Shown piece after piece: positions 1-7,586 of a DNA stretch of 53,625 nucleotides. The translations under genes and the position numbers were made by a program. Source of the stretch: CADEFF01 sp964569315 (lineage in GTDB: Bacteria; Pseudomonadota; Alphaproteobacteria; Dongiales; Dongiaceae); the NCBI GenBank assembly GCA_964569315.1, contig CAZMUZ010000011.1:1-53625 (forward strand). The letters are read 5' to 3'. Within the stretch, counting starts at the first letter, position 1. Each line of letters starts with the position of its first letter. Under the pieces are notes generated by a model. That model did no database searches. It had not been told where the DNA came from and saw only the letters and a program-made list of their open reading frames with translations.

Positions 1-573
1 CGTGCCCTGGTCGACGAAGAAAAGGCAATGGGCGCCCTGATGCGGCCCGTCGGCGATCTTCGCCTGGAAGATGAAGTGATCGGCGTGGTTGGCGCTGGTG
101 ACGTGCCATTTCTCGCCATTGAGGATGTAGTCGTCGCCCTCGCGGCGCGCCGTCGCCTTGATCGCGTCCACATCAGAGCCGGCGTCCTCCTCGGTGATCG
201 CATAGCATTCGTGGCGTTCGCCGCGGACGTTCGGCTTTACCCATGTCTCCATCTGGTAGGGCGAGCAGGCATCCAGCATCCAGGGCGGCGTCGAGTGATA
301 GCACCAGCCGAGCGCATTGGTGACCTTGCCGATCTCCTCCTGGATCACGACCTGCTCGAGCATCGAAAGCCCGGCGCCGCCATGTTCCTTCGGCACGGAG
401 ATCGCATGCAGCCCGATCTCGCGGGCCTTCCGGAAGTGACCGTCGCGGGCTTCCTTGGGGATCTCGCCGTTGTTCATCTCGGCATGGACTTCCCAGGGAA
501 TGAGGTCCTCGCGAACGAAGCGCCGCACCTTCTCCTGCCAGGCGCGCGCGCTCGGCGGCAGCGGATAGCTCAT
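1..573 (-). CDS. acyl-CoA dehydrogenase, N-terminal part (cut by window edge)
   Basis: FAD-dependent dehydrogenase expected to introduce an alpha,beta double bond into an acyl-CoA or acyl-CoA-like thioester. The 191 visible residues begin MSYPLPPSARAWQEKVRRFV, cover the N-terminal helical domain and enter the middle beta domain, where the family signature CYAITEEDAGSDVDAIKATA is present with only small deviations. The ATG at 573 directly precedes the first helix, with a purine-rich stretch upstream. The C-terminus, with the catalytic base and most of the flavin site, lies outside the window, so substrate class cannot be judged. It lies downstream of a Rieske oxygenase on the same strand, separated by about 130 bases holding a strong hairpin, so it may be transcribed separately. 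Family call is firm; substrate unknown. Confidence 0.9.
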   Translation of the reverse strand, partial: MSYPLPPSARAWQEKVRRFVREDLIPWEVHAEMNNGEIPKEARDGHFRKAREIGLHAISVPKEHGGAGLSMLEQVVIQEEIGKVTNALGWCYHSTPPWMLDACSPYQMETWVKPNVRGERHECYAITEEDAGSDVDAIKATARREGDDYILNGEKWHVTSANHADHFIFQAKIADGPHQGAHCLFFVDQGT

Positions 574-661
574 GGGTCGGTCCTCTCGCTCGCGCCCGCG
601 TAAGCCCCGCCGTCGGGGCGATAATCGCGGGCGTTGGGGGAAGCAGGCCGAAGAGAGCCAT

Positions 662-688
662 CCGGTCCCGCACCTGCGGCGGGACCGG
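662..688 (-). terminator. hairpin after the Rieske oxygenase gene, candidate terminator
   Basis: A perfect 10-base-pair stem (CCGGTCCCGC paired with GCGGGACCGG) encloses a 7-base loop, 18 bases past the stop codon at 707. On the minus strand the hairpin is followed by a pyrimidine-rich stretch but no clean U run, so intrinsic termination is likely but not certain. It would separate the oxygenase from the acyl-CoA dehydrogenase. Confidence 0.5.
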
Positions 689-706
689 ACGTCGTCGATG
701 GCCGGC

Positions 707-1927
707 CTAGAGGCTGGCCAGCGTCTCGTTCAATGACTTCATCGTGCCCTTGGCCGGCTTTTCCGGCAAGCGGGCGACCGGCAGGGCACCGCGCACGAGG
801 TCGTGGAGCTCGCGCAGGCCGACTTCCTTCTCGGAAAGGATGCCCGTGCTGTAGCTCTCCGAGGCGAGGCCGACCTGAACGGAGCGGATCAGCTCGTCAT
901 CCTCATGCTGCACTTGCGTGTTGATGCGCCAGTTGAGGAAGCGCGCCGCCTCCATCGCGCGCGATGCGTTCGGCAGCGCATAGGCGCGACCGCGGATCTT
1001 CGCCTTGCCGGGCCCCTGCGGAACGACATGGAAGAAATCCATCGAATCCGGAAAGACGTCGAAGGCGATGTTCGGCATCAGGCTGTAATAGGCCCAGGCG
1101 CGCCGGCGATCTTCCGGCAGATGCTCCACGACGGGCAGCAGCTTCTGGTAATGGCGCTCGCTCCAGTTCGCCGACGGGGTGTCGCGGAGCCAGTGCATGT
1201 GGCGCACGACGCCGCCCGGCCTCACCTCCGCCTCGTAATGCGCGCCGAAGAGCCGATAGAGCCCCGGATGCCCGACGGGCACGTGGTAGCCCTCGAGGAA
1301 GTTGTCCATGATGTTCTTCCAGTCGACGCCGGGCTCGACCGACCAGTAGTCGCCGACCGGAACCATCTCCTCGAAGCGGTAGGCCTTGAGTTCCTCGGAG
1401 AAAGGCGCCATGCGCTCGGCGACGGTGGGGCCGCCCTCGCGGAACTTGACGAACACAAAGCCGAGATAGACCTCCACCGGCAGCGACTTCAGCCCGTATT
1501 CCGGCTTCTCGAGCCCCGGGAAGCTCTGCTCGCCCGGAACCGCCTTCAGCCGGCCGTCGAGACCATAGGTCCAGCCGTGATAGGGGCAGCGGAGCGCGGC
1601 CTTGCAGCTTCCGTTGCGGCCCTTCACCACGGCTGCCGCGCGATGGCGGCAGACGTTGTAAAAGGCACGGATCTCGCCGTCCTCGCCCCGGACGACCACG
1701 GCACGCTCGCCCAGCAGATTCAGGGTGGAGTAGGCGCCCGCATTGGCGAGTTCGCTCGCATGGCAGACGATCTGCCAGTTGTTGAGGAAGAGATGCTGCT
1801 TCTCCAGCTCGAAAAACTCGGCATCGTTATAGGTCCAGCCGGGCAGGGTCTCGGCGGGCGCGCGCGTCCCGCTCTCGAGCGTCAGCCCGTCGGCCTTGGC
1901 CGGCATCGGCATGGTCATCGTCGTCAT
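707..1927 (-). CDS. Rieske non-heme iron oxygenase alpha subunit (GbcA/CntA/choline monooxygenase-like)
   Basis: Oxygenase component of a two-component Rieske system. The [2Fe-2S] ligands are C93-x-H95 (NVCRHRAA) and C114-x2-H117 (CPYHGWTYG). The mononuclear iron site is in NIMDNFLEGYHVPVGHPG, giving H215 and H220 with D208 as the likely electron-bridging residue. Within the superfamily, the GYHVPVGHP motif and overall length of 406 residues point to the quaternary-ammonium group (glycine betaine, carnitine, choline oxygenases) rather than classical aromatic dioxygenases. Start: an ATG 66 bases further upstream is open, but the ATG at 1927 is preceded by AAAGGATGCTGCG, a good ribosome site. 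No reductase partner is visible in this window. The adjacent BetI-like regulator fits a trimethylammonium substrate. Fold certain, substrate inferred. Confidence 0.85.
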   Translation of the reverse strand: MTTMTMPMPAKADGLTLESGTRAPAETLPGWTYNDAEFFELEKQHLFLNNWQIVCHASELANAGAYSTLNLLGERAVVVRGEDGEIRAFYNVCRHRAAAVVKGRNGSCKAALRCPYHGWTYGLDGRLKAVPGEQSFPGLEKPEYGLKSLPVEVYLGFVFVKFREGGPTVAERMAPFSEELKAYRFEEMVPVGDYWSVEPGVDWKNIMDNFLEGYHVPVGHPGLYRLFGAHYEAEVRPGGVVRHMHWLRDTPSANWSERHYQKLLPVVEHLPEDRRRAWAYYSLMPNIAFDVFPDSMDFFHVVPQGPGKAKIRGRAYALPNASRAMEAARFLNWRINTQVQHEDDELIRSVQVGLASESYSTGILSEKEVGLRELHDLVRGALPVARLPEKPAKGTMKSLNETLASL

Positions 1928-2006
1928 CGCAGCATCCTTTCCCGTAGTGATCCGATCGTCCGCAGCGCTCGTCTTGAATCCGATTGTCGTCATTGCCCGA
2001 TTGTCG

Positions 2007-2654
2007 TCATTGATTGACCGCCGTTCTGGCCGGCGCCGGCATGGCGCGGCCGCCGAACTCGGCGGGAAAACTCTGTGCCAGGAAGGCGAAGCAGGTGCGC
2101 TTCGCCTCGGCGCGGTCGAGGCCCTTGGGGTTGACCAGCAGGTCGAGCCAGAGCCCGTCGATCATCGCGTTCAGGCCGCGCGCGATCGCATCGACGTCGA
2201 GATGGCCGTAGCCGCCCTTGTCGATGATCGCGCGGATGAGGGCGCGGGTCTGGTCGAAATAGGCGTCCGACAGCTCCGAGCAGAGCCGCAGATACTCTGG
2301 CCGCCAGCGCGCTTCGCCCCAGAACGCGTACCAGACCGTCACGCCCTTGCGGCTCGCGATCTGCGTATCGAAATCGGCATCCACCATCGCGGCGAGCTGG
2401 GCGGTCGGGTCGGCCGCCGAACGGGCGAGGGCGGCCGTCCAATGCGACTGATATTGCTGCGCCATGTGCCGCAGCGTCGCGCTCAGCAGCTCCTCCTTGG
2501 ACTTGAAATAGAAATTCACGATGCCGGCGGAGAGATGCGCGGCTTCGGCGATTTCGGCGAGGGTGAGGCCCGCGAACCCGCGCCTGGCGATGACGTCGAT
2601 CGTCGCCTCGACGAGCTGCGTCCGCCGCACTTCCTTGATTTCGAGCCGTCCCAT
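2007..2654 (-). CDS. TetR/AcrR family regulator, BetI-like
   Basis: A 215-residue one-component repressor. The N-terminal helix-turn-helix spans about residues 10-57 (RTQLVEATIDVIARRGFAGL, then TLAEIAEAAHLSAGIVNFYF). This segment and the following FKSKEELLSATLRHM resemble BetI, the choline-sensing repressor; the C-terminal ligand domain (WYAFWGEARWRPEYLRLCSEL) also has the BetI pattern. It lies just upstream of the Rieske oxygenase on the same strand and diverges from the enoyl-CoA hydratase gene across an AT-rich control region, so it probably governs both directions and itself. The ligand is likely a quaternary amine or a pathway intermediate, but this is inferred only from similarity and context. 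Confidence 0.82.
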   Translation of the reverse strand: MGRLEIKEVRRTQLVEATIDVIARRGFAGLTLAEIAEAAHLSAGIVNFYFKSKEELLSATLRHMAQQYQSHWTAALARSAADPTAQLAAMVDADFDTQIASRKGVTVWYAFWGEARWRPEYLRLCSELSDAYFDQTRALIRAIIDKGGYGHLDVDAIARGLNAMIDGLWLDLLVNPKGLDRAEAKRTCFAFLAQSFPAEFGGRAMPAPARTAVNQ

Positions 2655-2975
2655 GGCACCCGCCTCAATGAGATCGCGATAATATCATATGAGTTTCATA
2701 AGTCAATGTTTTTGCTATTATATTTCACTTACATTGAATGAGTAATCAATCAAATATTTGACCGGACAGGGATTTTTTGCCCCGCTCCGATTCCCGACCC
2801 GTCGGTCAGGTTCGGCGAATCTCCATGCGGAGAAACGGCCGGGACAGCGGGCCGATTTCGCCCTGTCGGAGCGGGTTCGCGGCGTGATCAGGATGGGGCC
2901 GGTCGCCGGCAGGTCGGCCTGTCGCGATCGATGTGGTAGCGTCGGCGCCGCCGTCGGCTGAGGAGGGATGTCGCC
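2655..2975. promoter_or_regulatory. divergent control region with AT-rich repeats
   Basis: About 320 bases between the BetI-like gene and the enoyl-CoA hydratase-like gene carry no convincing gene. The part from 2675 to 2760 is strikingly AT-rich compared with the surroundings. It contains the 8-base palindrome TCATATGA (2685-2692), the overlapping inverted repeat TATGA-GTT-TCATA (2688-2700), and a spaced pair TCAATG/CATTGA (2703-2708 and 2732-2737). These are plausible TetR-type operators. A TTGACC at 2758 resembles a -35 box, but no good -10 follows at the right distance. Confidence 0.5.
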
Positions 2976-3749
2976 TTGCTGGAAATCGTCGATGACGGTC
3001 CTGTGCGCACGCTTGCGCTCGACCGTCCGGATGTGCGCAACGCGCTCAACAAGGGCTTGCTGCAGGCATTGCGGCAGGCCCTTCGCGATGCGGAGCGCGC
3101 CGGGGTGCGATGCCTCGTGGTCACGGGGCGCGGCAAATCCTTTTCGGCCGGCGCCGACATCGCCGAATGGGCCGACGCAGAGAAGAGCGGCAACACCGAA
3201 GGCTATGGCTGGGTCGAGGAGGCCCATGGGCTCGTCGCCGAGATGGCGGCCTTCCCGGTGCCGACGCTGGCGCTCCTGAACGGGGCCGCGGTCGGCGCCG
3301 GTCTCGACATGGCGCTCGCCTGCGATTTCCGCTTCGCGGCCGACAGCGCAAAGTTCATCTGCGCCTATACGAAGATGGGCTATTCGCCCGATGCCGGCGG
3401 CACTTGGCTGATGCCGCGGCTGATCGGGCTCGAGCCCGCGAAGCGCTTCGCCTTCACCGGCGAAACCTGGCTCGCCCCCGAAGCGCTGCGCCGCGGCCTC
3501 GTGACCGAGATCCATCCGGCCGATCGGTTGGCGGCGGCCGGGCTCGCCTTCGCGAAGCAGCTCGCGTCGGGGCCGACGGTCGCACAGCGCCATGCGAAGC
3601 GCCTGATGGAATCCGCGGCCACGCGCACGCTGGCCGAGCAGCTCGCCGAGGAACGCAAGGCCGGCGAGGATTGCGGCCGCAGCGAAGACGCCAAGGAGGC
3701 GATCGATGCCGCGGTCGCGCGACGCGAGCCCGTCTTCAAGGGCCGCTGA
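2976..3749 (+). CDS. enoyl-CoA hydratase/isomerase family protein
   Basis: Crotonase-fold enzyme of 257 residues, the usual length. The CoA-binding/oxyanion segments are visible: GKSFSAGADIAEW (about residues 51-63) and LNGAAVGAGLDMALACDFRF (about 101-120). In the second active-site region the sequence is MGYSPDAGGTWLMPRLIG; the glutamates of classical hydratases are not evident and Asp-Ala-Gly-Gly stands there, as in several isomerase or side-chain-specific members, so hydratase activity should not be assumed. Start: TTG at 2976 is chosen because AGGAGG sits 9 bases upstream and no in-frame ATG is nearby; the ATG at 2968 is in another frame. It is followed after 35 bases by a dienoyl-CoA-reductase-like gene, suggesting a two-gene beta-oxidation accessory operon. 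Confidence 0.88.
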   Translation: MLEIVDDGPVRTLALDRPDVRNALNKGLLQALRQALRDAERAGVRCLVVTGRGKSFSAGADIAEWADAEKSGNTEGYGWVEEAHGLVAEMAAFPVPTLALLNGAAVGAGLDMALACDFRFAADSAKFICAYTKMGYSPDAGGTWLMPRLIGLEPAKRFAFTGETWLAPEALRRGLVTEIHPADRLAAAGLAFAKQLASGPTVAQRHAKRLMESAATRTLAEQLAEERKAGEDCGRSEDAKEAIDAAVARREPVFKGR

Positions 3750-3784
3750 TCCCCCAACGATAGCGAAGAACCGGAGCTGTCCCG

Positions 3785-4540
3785 ATGTTCCTTCCCGATC
3801 TCCTGAAGCACAAGCGCATCCTAGTGACCGGCGGCGGTACCGGCCTCGGCTTCGCCATGGGGCGGCGCTTCCTCGAGCTCGGCGCCGAGCTCGTGATCTG
3901 CGGTCGCCGTACCGAGGTGCTCGCCGAGGCGAAGGCGGCGCTGGAGAAGGAGACGGGCGGCAAGGTGGAGACTCATGGCTGCGACGTCCGCGACGCGGCG
4001 CAGGTCGAAACCATGCTGGACGCGGTCTGGAAGCAGCGTCCGCTCGATGCGCTGATCAACAACGCGGCCGGCAACTTCATCTCGCGCACCGAGGAGCTGT
4101 CGCCGCGCGCGATCGACGCCGTGCTCAACATCGTGCTGCATGGCAGCGCCTACATGACCGTCGGTTGCGGCAGGCGGTGGCTCGCGGAGAAGCGGCGCGC
4201 CGCTGTGGTCAGCATCATAACCACCTATGCCTGGACGGGATCGGCCTATGTGGTGCCCTCGGCGATGGCCAAGGCCGGCGTGCTTGCCCTGACGCGCAGC
4301 CTCGCCGTGGAATGGGGCGGCCGCGGCGTGCGGCTGAACGCGATCGCGCCCGGACCCTTTCCGACTCCGGGCGCCTGGGAGCGGCTGGTACCCCGGGCCG
4401 ACCTCGCTAAGGCCTTCGAAACCAAGAATCCTTTGGGCCGGGTCGGCGATCACAGGGAACTTTCTGACCTTGCGAGCTTTCTTGTCTCGGACGGGGCGGG
4501 GTATATAAATGGCGAAGTGGTCACCATCGACGGGGGTTAG
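3785..4540 (+). CDS. SDR oxidoreductase, 2,4-dienoyl-CoA reductase-like, ending at an early TAG
   Basis: NADPH-dependent short-chain reductase of 251 residues. Residues 14-24 hold the cofactor motif TGGGTGLGFAM, followed by the adenine-site segment CGRRTEVL and INNAAGNF. The usual catalytic Tyr of Y-x3-K is replaced (PSAMAKAG: Ser-x3-Lys), as in 2,4-dienoyl-CoA reductases. The C-terminal signature GYINGEVVTIDGG is reached and then TAG follows. In the same frame, 28 further codons read like the normal family C-terminus (see the next entry), so the reading frame appears to carry one nonsense change (GAG to TAG would restore GGEWL). The truncated protein retains the entire Rossmann core and may still work. 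Start ATG at 3785 has a purine-rich GAAGAACCGGAG upstream. Confidence 0.88.
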   Translation: MFLPDLLKHKRILVTGGGTGLGFAMGRRFLELGAELVICGRRTEVLAEAKAALEKETGGKVETHGCDVRDAAQVETMLDAVWKQRPLDALINNAAGNFISRTEELSPRAIDAVLNIVLHGSAYMTVGCGRRWLAEKRRAAVVSIITTYAWTGSAYVVPSAMAKAGVLALTRSLAVEWGGRGVRLNAIAPGPFPTPGAWERLVPRADLAKAFETKNPLGRVGDHRELSDLASFLVSDGAGYINGEVVTIDGG

Positions 4541-4627
4541 TGGCTGCAGGGGGCGGGACAGTTCAACTTCCTTTCGCAATTGACGGAATCCGACTGGGAA
4601 GCGCTCAAGCCGAAGAAAAAAGGTTAA
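4541..4627 (+). other. in-frame C-terminal tail of the SDR beyond the early stop
   Basis: Read in the SDR frame after TAG, the sequence gives WLQGAGQFNFL, then 17 more residues ending in a lysine-rich EALKPKKKG, and stops at TAA (4625-4627). A GGEWLxGAGxFN-type ending is, from memory, typical of bacterial dienoyl-CoA-reductase-like proteins. The intact frame argues for a very recent mutation, a sequencing error, or stop read-through. Confidence 0.65.
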
Positions 4628-4736
4628 CCCTGCGACGGGGTCGATCGCCGAGAGGCCCACGCGGCGATACGGACTGTCGTGATAGAATCCAAGGCAGCCG
4701 GGCGCCCCGCGGCGGCGCCAACCCGGAAGGAGGGCC

Positions 4737-5246
4737 ATGTCTTATCGACGCTTTGCGTTCGTTTCGTTGCTCGTCAGCTTAATGCTGGCTGGATGCAATC
4801 GAGACTACGTGCCGCCGGAAGAGCCCGGGTCCGAGGCGCCCTCAAGCCCGACCACCACGACCGAACCCGCTCCGGTGCCGCCGCAGCCGGTGCCTCTGCC
4901 GCAACGCGCCTTTCCCATCCCGCCGATGAAGCCGTCGCTCGAGGCTGGCGAAACCGGCGCGCCGCGTCCGTCGCCTGTCGTCGATCCGGACGATCCGCAA
5001 CGCCTCGTGGGGCTCGATCTGCCGGAGGCGACCGAACTGCTGGGCGAGCCTTCCATCGCGGAGGAGCAACCGCCCGGCAAGATCCTCACCTATGTGTGGG
5101 AAGCTTGCCGCCTGAAGGTCTTTTTCTATCCCGATCTCAGCGACCAGCATTTCAAGGCGCTTACCTACGAGTTTTCCGGTATCGAAGCATCCGCCGAAGC
5201 CGAGCGCGCTTGCTTCGCGACCATGCTGCAGAGGAACGGAATCTGA
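4737..5246 (+). CDS. small proline-rich lipoprotein of unknown function
   Basis: A 169-residue secreted lipoprotein. The first 20 residues form a signal peptide ending in the lipobox LAGC, with Cys20 as the predicted lipid-modified residue. A low-complexity, proline-rich linker (about residues 25-70) follows, then a compact C-terminal domain with LVGLDLPEATELLGEPS and ILTYVWEACRLKVFFYPD. That pattern resembles small outer-membrane lipoprotein domains of the BamE/SmpA type, but the resemblance is by eye only. A strong ribosome site, AAGGAGGGCC, precedes the ATG. The response regulator gene begins two bases after its stop, so it is probably the first gene of the ChvI/ChvG-like operon and may be an envelope component sensed or controlled by it. 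Confidence 0.75.
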   Translation: MSYRRFAFVSLLVSLMLAGCNRDYVPPEEPGSEAPSSPTTTTEPAPVPPQPVPLPQRAFPIPPMKPSLEAGETGAPRPSPVVDPDDPQRLVGLDLPEATELLGEPSIAEEQPPGKILTYVWEACRLKVFFYPDLSDQHFKALTYEFSGIEASAEAERACFATMLQRNGI

Positions 5247-5247
5247 T

Positions 5248-5997
5248 ATGATGGAAACAGCCGCGACATCCGCAAAGCCCCGTGTCGTCGTCGTCGACGA
5301 CGACGCGATGTTCCGCGAGTCCCTGGGCCTCAATCTCGGCGAGAGCGGGTTCGATGTCGTCGAGTTTCCGGGCGGACGGCCCTGTCTCGACTATTTCTCC
5401 GGCGGCAGCTCCGCCGACGCGATCCTGCTCGACTGGCGCATGCCCGGTCTCGACGGTCTTGCCGTGCTGAAGCAGCTTCGCGAGCGCGGCGTGCGCGTGC
5501 CGGTGATCTTCCTGACCGTGCTCAGCGACGATATCTACGAGGAAGCGGCGTTGCGTTTCGGCGCCGTCGACTTCATCGAGAAGTCGCGCAGCCTCGCCAT
5601 CATTCTGCAGCGGCTGAGGCTGATTACCGAGGGGGCCAAGCAGAACACGCCGACGCCGGCGCCCGGCGCCGGCTCGTCGGTGCGCCGCGGCAAGCTCGAG
5701 CTGCGCACCGACATCGCGCGCGCGTTCTACGGAGACAAGCCTGTCGACCTGACGATGACTGAGTTCAATATCGTCTGTGCTCTGGCGGCGGCGATCGACG
5801 CCGACGTGTCATATCGGCAAATTTACGATCTGGCACGAGGCGCCGATTTCATCGCGGGGCAGGGCGATGAGGGGTATCGGGTCAATGTCCGTTCTTTCAT
5901 CAAGCGTATCCGACAAAAATTCCGCGCCGTCGATGCCGAGTTCGACGGCATCGCCAACTACCCCGGCTTCGGATACCGGTGGGTGGATCCGAGCTAG
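5248..5997 (+). CDS. chvI: response regulator, ChvI-like (OmpR/PhoB family)
   Basis: A 249-residue two-domain regulator. The receiver domain (about 11-130) has the acidic pocket VDDDAMF, phospho-acceptor Asp62 (ILLDWRMPG), Thr90 and Lys112. The C-terminal winged helix (about 145-245) ends with the OmpR-type YRVNVRSFIKRIRQKF and NYPGFGYRW. The order and spacing match ChvI of alphaproteobacteria, which responds to acid and envelope stress. Two ATG codons are adjacent (5248 and 5251); either could be used. The kinase gene follows 7 bases after the stop. The symbol is assigned by resemblance and should be read as ChvI-like. Confidence 0.85.
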   Translation: MMETAATSAKPRVVVVDDDAMFRESLGLNLGESGFDVVEFPGGRPCLDYFSGGSSADAILLDWRMPGLDGLAVLKQLRERGVRVPVIFLTVLSDDIYEEAALRFGAVDFIEKSRSLAIILQRLRLITEGAKQNTPTPAPGAGSSVRRGKLELRTDIARAFYGDKPVDLTMTEFNIVCALAAAIDADVSYRQIYDLARGADFIAGQGDEGYRVNVRSFIKRIRQKFRAVDAEFDGIANYPGFGYRWVDPS

Positions 5998-6004
5998 ATC
6001 CACC

Positions 6005-7507
6005 GTGTCGGATACAGCTCCCGTGGTGAAGGCGAGGTCGCTTACGCGGCGGCTGGTCGTGCTTTTGCTCGCCTTCGTCTGCGTGCCGCTCGCCATCTAC
6101 ATCACCCTGCGGGACGCCGCGGACGAACGGCAGGCGCTGCTGCTCGACAGCGTGCAGGAGCAGGGCCGCATCGTGGCGCGGGCGCTGGCACCGCTGGTAC
6201 AGCAGGATAGCTCTCCCTTGCCCTACCTGGCGGAGGAGCTCGCCCGCTACGGCAACGCGACCACCCGCCTCAAGGTGCTGTTCCGGCCCGCCGGCGAAAC
6301 CGGCCCCTCCGGCTTTTATTTCGTCGCCGCCGCGCCGCCCGTGGAATCCGCGCAGCTCGCCGACGAGCGCGAGGCACTGCTGCGGCAGGGCATTCTGAGC
6401 GCGGTCGCCTCGACCTGCGCCGACCGGGTCTCGCTCGCCGACCGCTACCGCGCGCCGGACGGCAGCGAGGAAGTGCTGACCTCGATCACGCCCGTGCTGG
6501 GTCCCACGGGCTGCTGGGCCATCGTGATGTCGCATCCGCTCGAAAGCTTCATCGGCGCACAGCTCGGCCGGCCCTACTGGGCGCGCCCCGAGATCCAGAT
6601 CGCGGGCGGCATCTATCTCCTGCTCGCGGCGCTGACCCTCGGCGTCTTCGCCAGCATCCGGCGCAGCATGGCGCGCTTCCGGCTTCTCGCCCAGCAGGTC
6701 AGGACCGAAGGCGTCGAATCGGTCTCTTTCACGGCGCGAAACGAGATCGCGGAGCTCTCGAGCGTCGCCCGCGAATTCGACCGCATGATCGGACGCCTGC
6801 GTGCCTCGGCCCGGCACCTGCGGCAGACCGCCGAGGACAACGCCCATGCCTTCAAGACGCCGATCGCCATCATGCGGCAGGCGCTGGAGCCATTGAAGCG
6901 GATGCGCGAGCCCGAGGACCGAGCGCGTCGCGCCGTGCAGATCATCGACGCCTCGATCGAGCGGCTGGATTCGCTGGTCGCGGCGGCACGGCGCATGGAC
7001 GAGGCGATGGCCGAACTGGTCGATCCGCCCCGCGGCCGCGTGCAGTTCTCGGCCCTCATCGGCCGCCTTGCCGCGGGTTATCGGCCGCTCATCGAAGGGC
7101 GCCGTCTGGCGCTCGTTTCCGATATCGACAGCGGCATCGTGGTGCAGGGCGGCGAGGAACTGATCGAGACCATCATCGAAAACATCCTCGACAATGCGGT
7201 CGGCTTCTCGCCCGAGCATGGCCGCGTCGAATTGAGCCTCAAGCGGCGCGGCGGCCGTGCGGAGCTCCGCGTCCGCGACCAGGGGCCGGGCGTGCCCGAG
7301 GGCGACCTCGAGCGCATCTTCGAGCGCCGCTATTCGCAGCGGCCGGAGGAAGGCAGCGGCGACCAGGGCGACGACCAGCGCTGGCATTCCGGGTTGGGGC
7401 TCTGGATCGTGCGGCGAAATGTCGAGGCCATGGGCGGCGATACGCGGGCGATGAACGCCCCGGATCGCGGCCTCATCGTCGAGGTGAATCTGCCCCTGGC
7501 GGACTGA
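6005..7507 (+). CDS. chvG: membrane sensor histidine kinase, ChvG-like
   Basis: Partner kinase of the preceding regulator, 500 residues from the GTG at 6005. The frame is open further upstream but that part overlaps the regulator gene. First membrane helix is about residues 15-35, followed by a periplasmic domain and a second helix at about 200-220. A HAMP-like linker follows, then a dimerisation helix with phospho-acceptor His281 (DNAHAFKTPI). The ATPase domain shows the N box ENILDNAVGFSP, the G1 box VRDQGPGVPEGD and the G2 box HSGLGLWIVRRN. The H box differs from the common HELRTP form but resembles the HELKNP type of ChvG. No good ribosome site precedes the GTG; translation is probably coupled to the regulator. 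Confidence 0.85.
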   Translation: MSDTAPVVKARSLTRRLVVLLLAFVCVPLAIYITLRDAADERQALLLDSVQEQGRIVARALAPLVQQDSSPLPYLAEELARYGNATTRLKVLFRPAGETGPSGFYFVAAAPPVESAQLADEREALLRQGILSAVASTCADRVSLADRYRAPDGSEEVLTSITPVLGPTGCWAIVMSHPLESFIGAQLGRPYWARPEIQIAGGIYLLLAALTLGVFASIRRSMARFRLLAQQVRTEGVESVSFTARNEIAELSSVAREFDRMIGRLRASARHLRQTAEDNAHAFKTPIAIMRQALEPLKRMREPEDRARRAVQIIDASIERLDSLVAAARRMDEAMAELVDPPRGRVQFSALIGRLAAGYRPLIEGRRLALVSDIDSGIVVQGGEELIETIIENILDNAVGFSPEHGRVELSLKRRGGRAELRVRDQGPGVPEGDLERIFERRYSQRPEEGSGDQGDDQRWHSGLGLWIVRRNVEAMGGDTRAMNAPDRGLIVEVNLPLAD

Positions 7508-7513
7508 TCGTGG

Positions 7514-7529
7514 TTAACTTTCGCTTAAC
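7514..7529 (+). promoter_or_regulatory. full CtrA-type site TTAA-N7-TTAAC
   Basis: TTAACTTTCGCTTAAC matches the alphaproteobacterial CtrA consensus TTAA-N7-TTAAC exactly. It lies in the short gap after the sensor kinase stop and 57 bases before the ATG at 7587, where a cell-cycle-type activator or repressor would be expected to act on that gene. Confidence 0.55.
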
Positions 7530-7586
7530 GAACAATCACAACTTTGCCTCCACAATCAATGGGGTAGCTCGTTTACGCTGCTCCTC

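Noticed and set aside
4538..4540. TAG as a recoded sense codon
   Set aside because: TAG ends other normal genes in the window (for example at 5995-5997 and 15118-15120), so general reassignment is unlikely; mutation, error or read-through is simpler.
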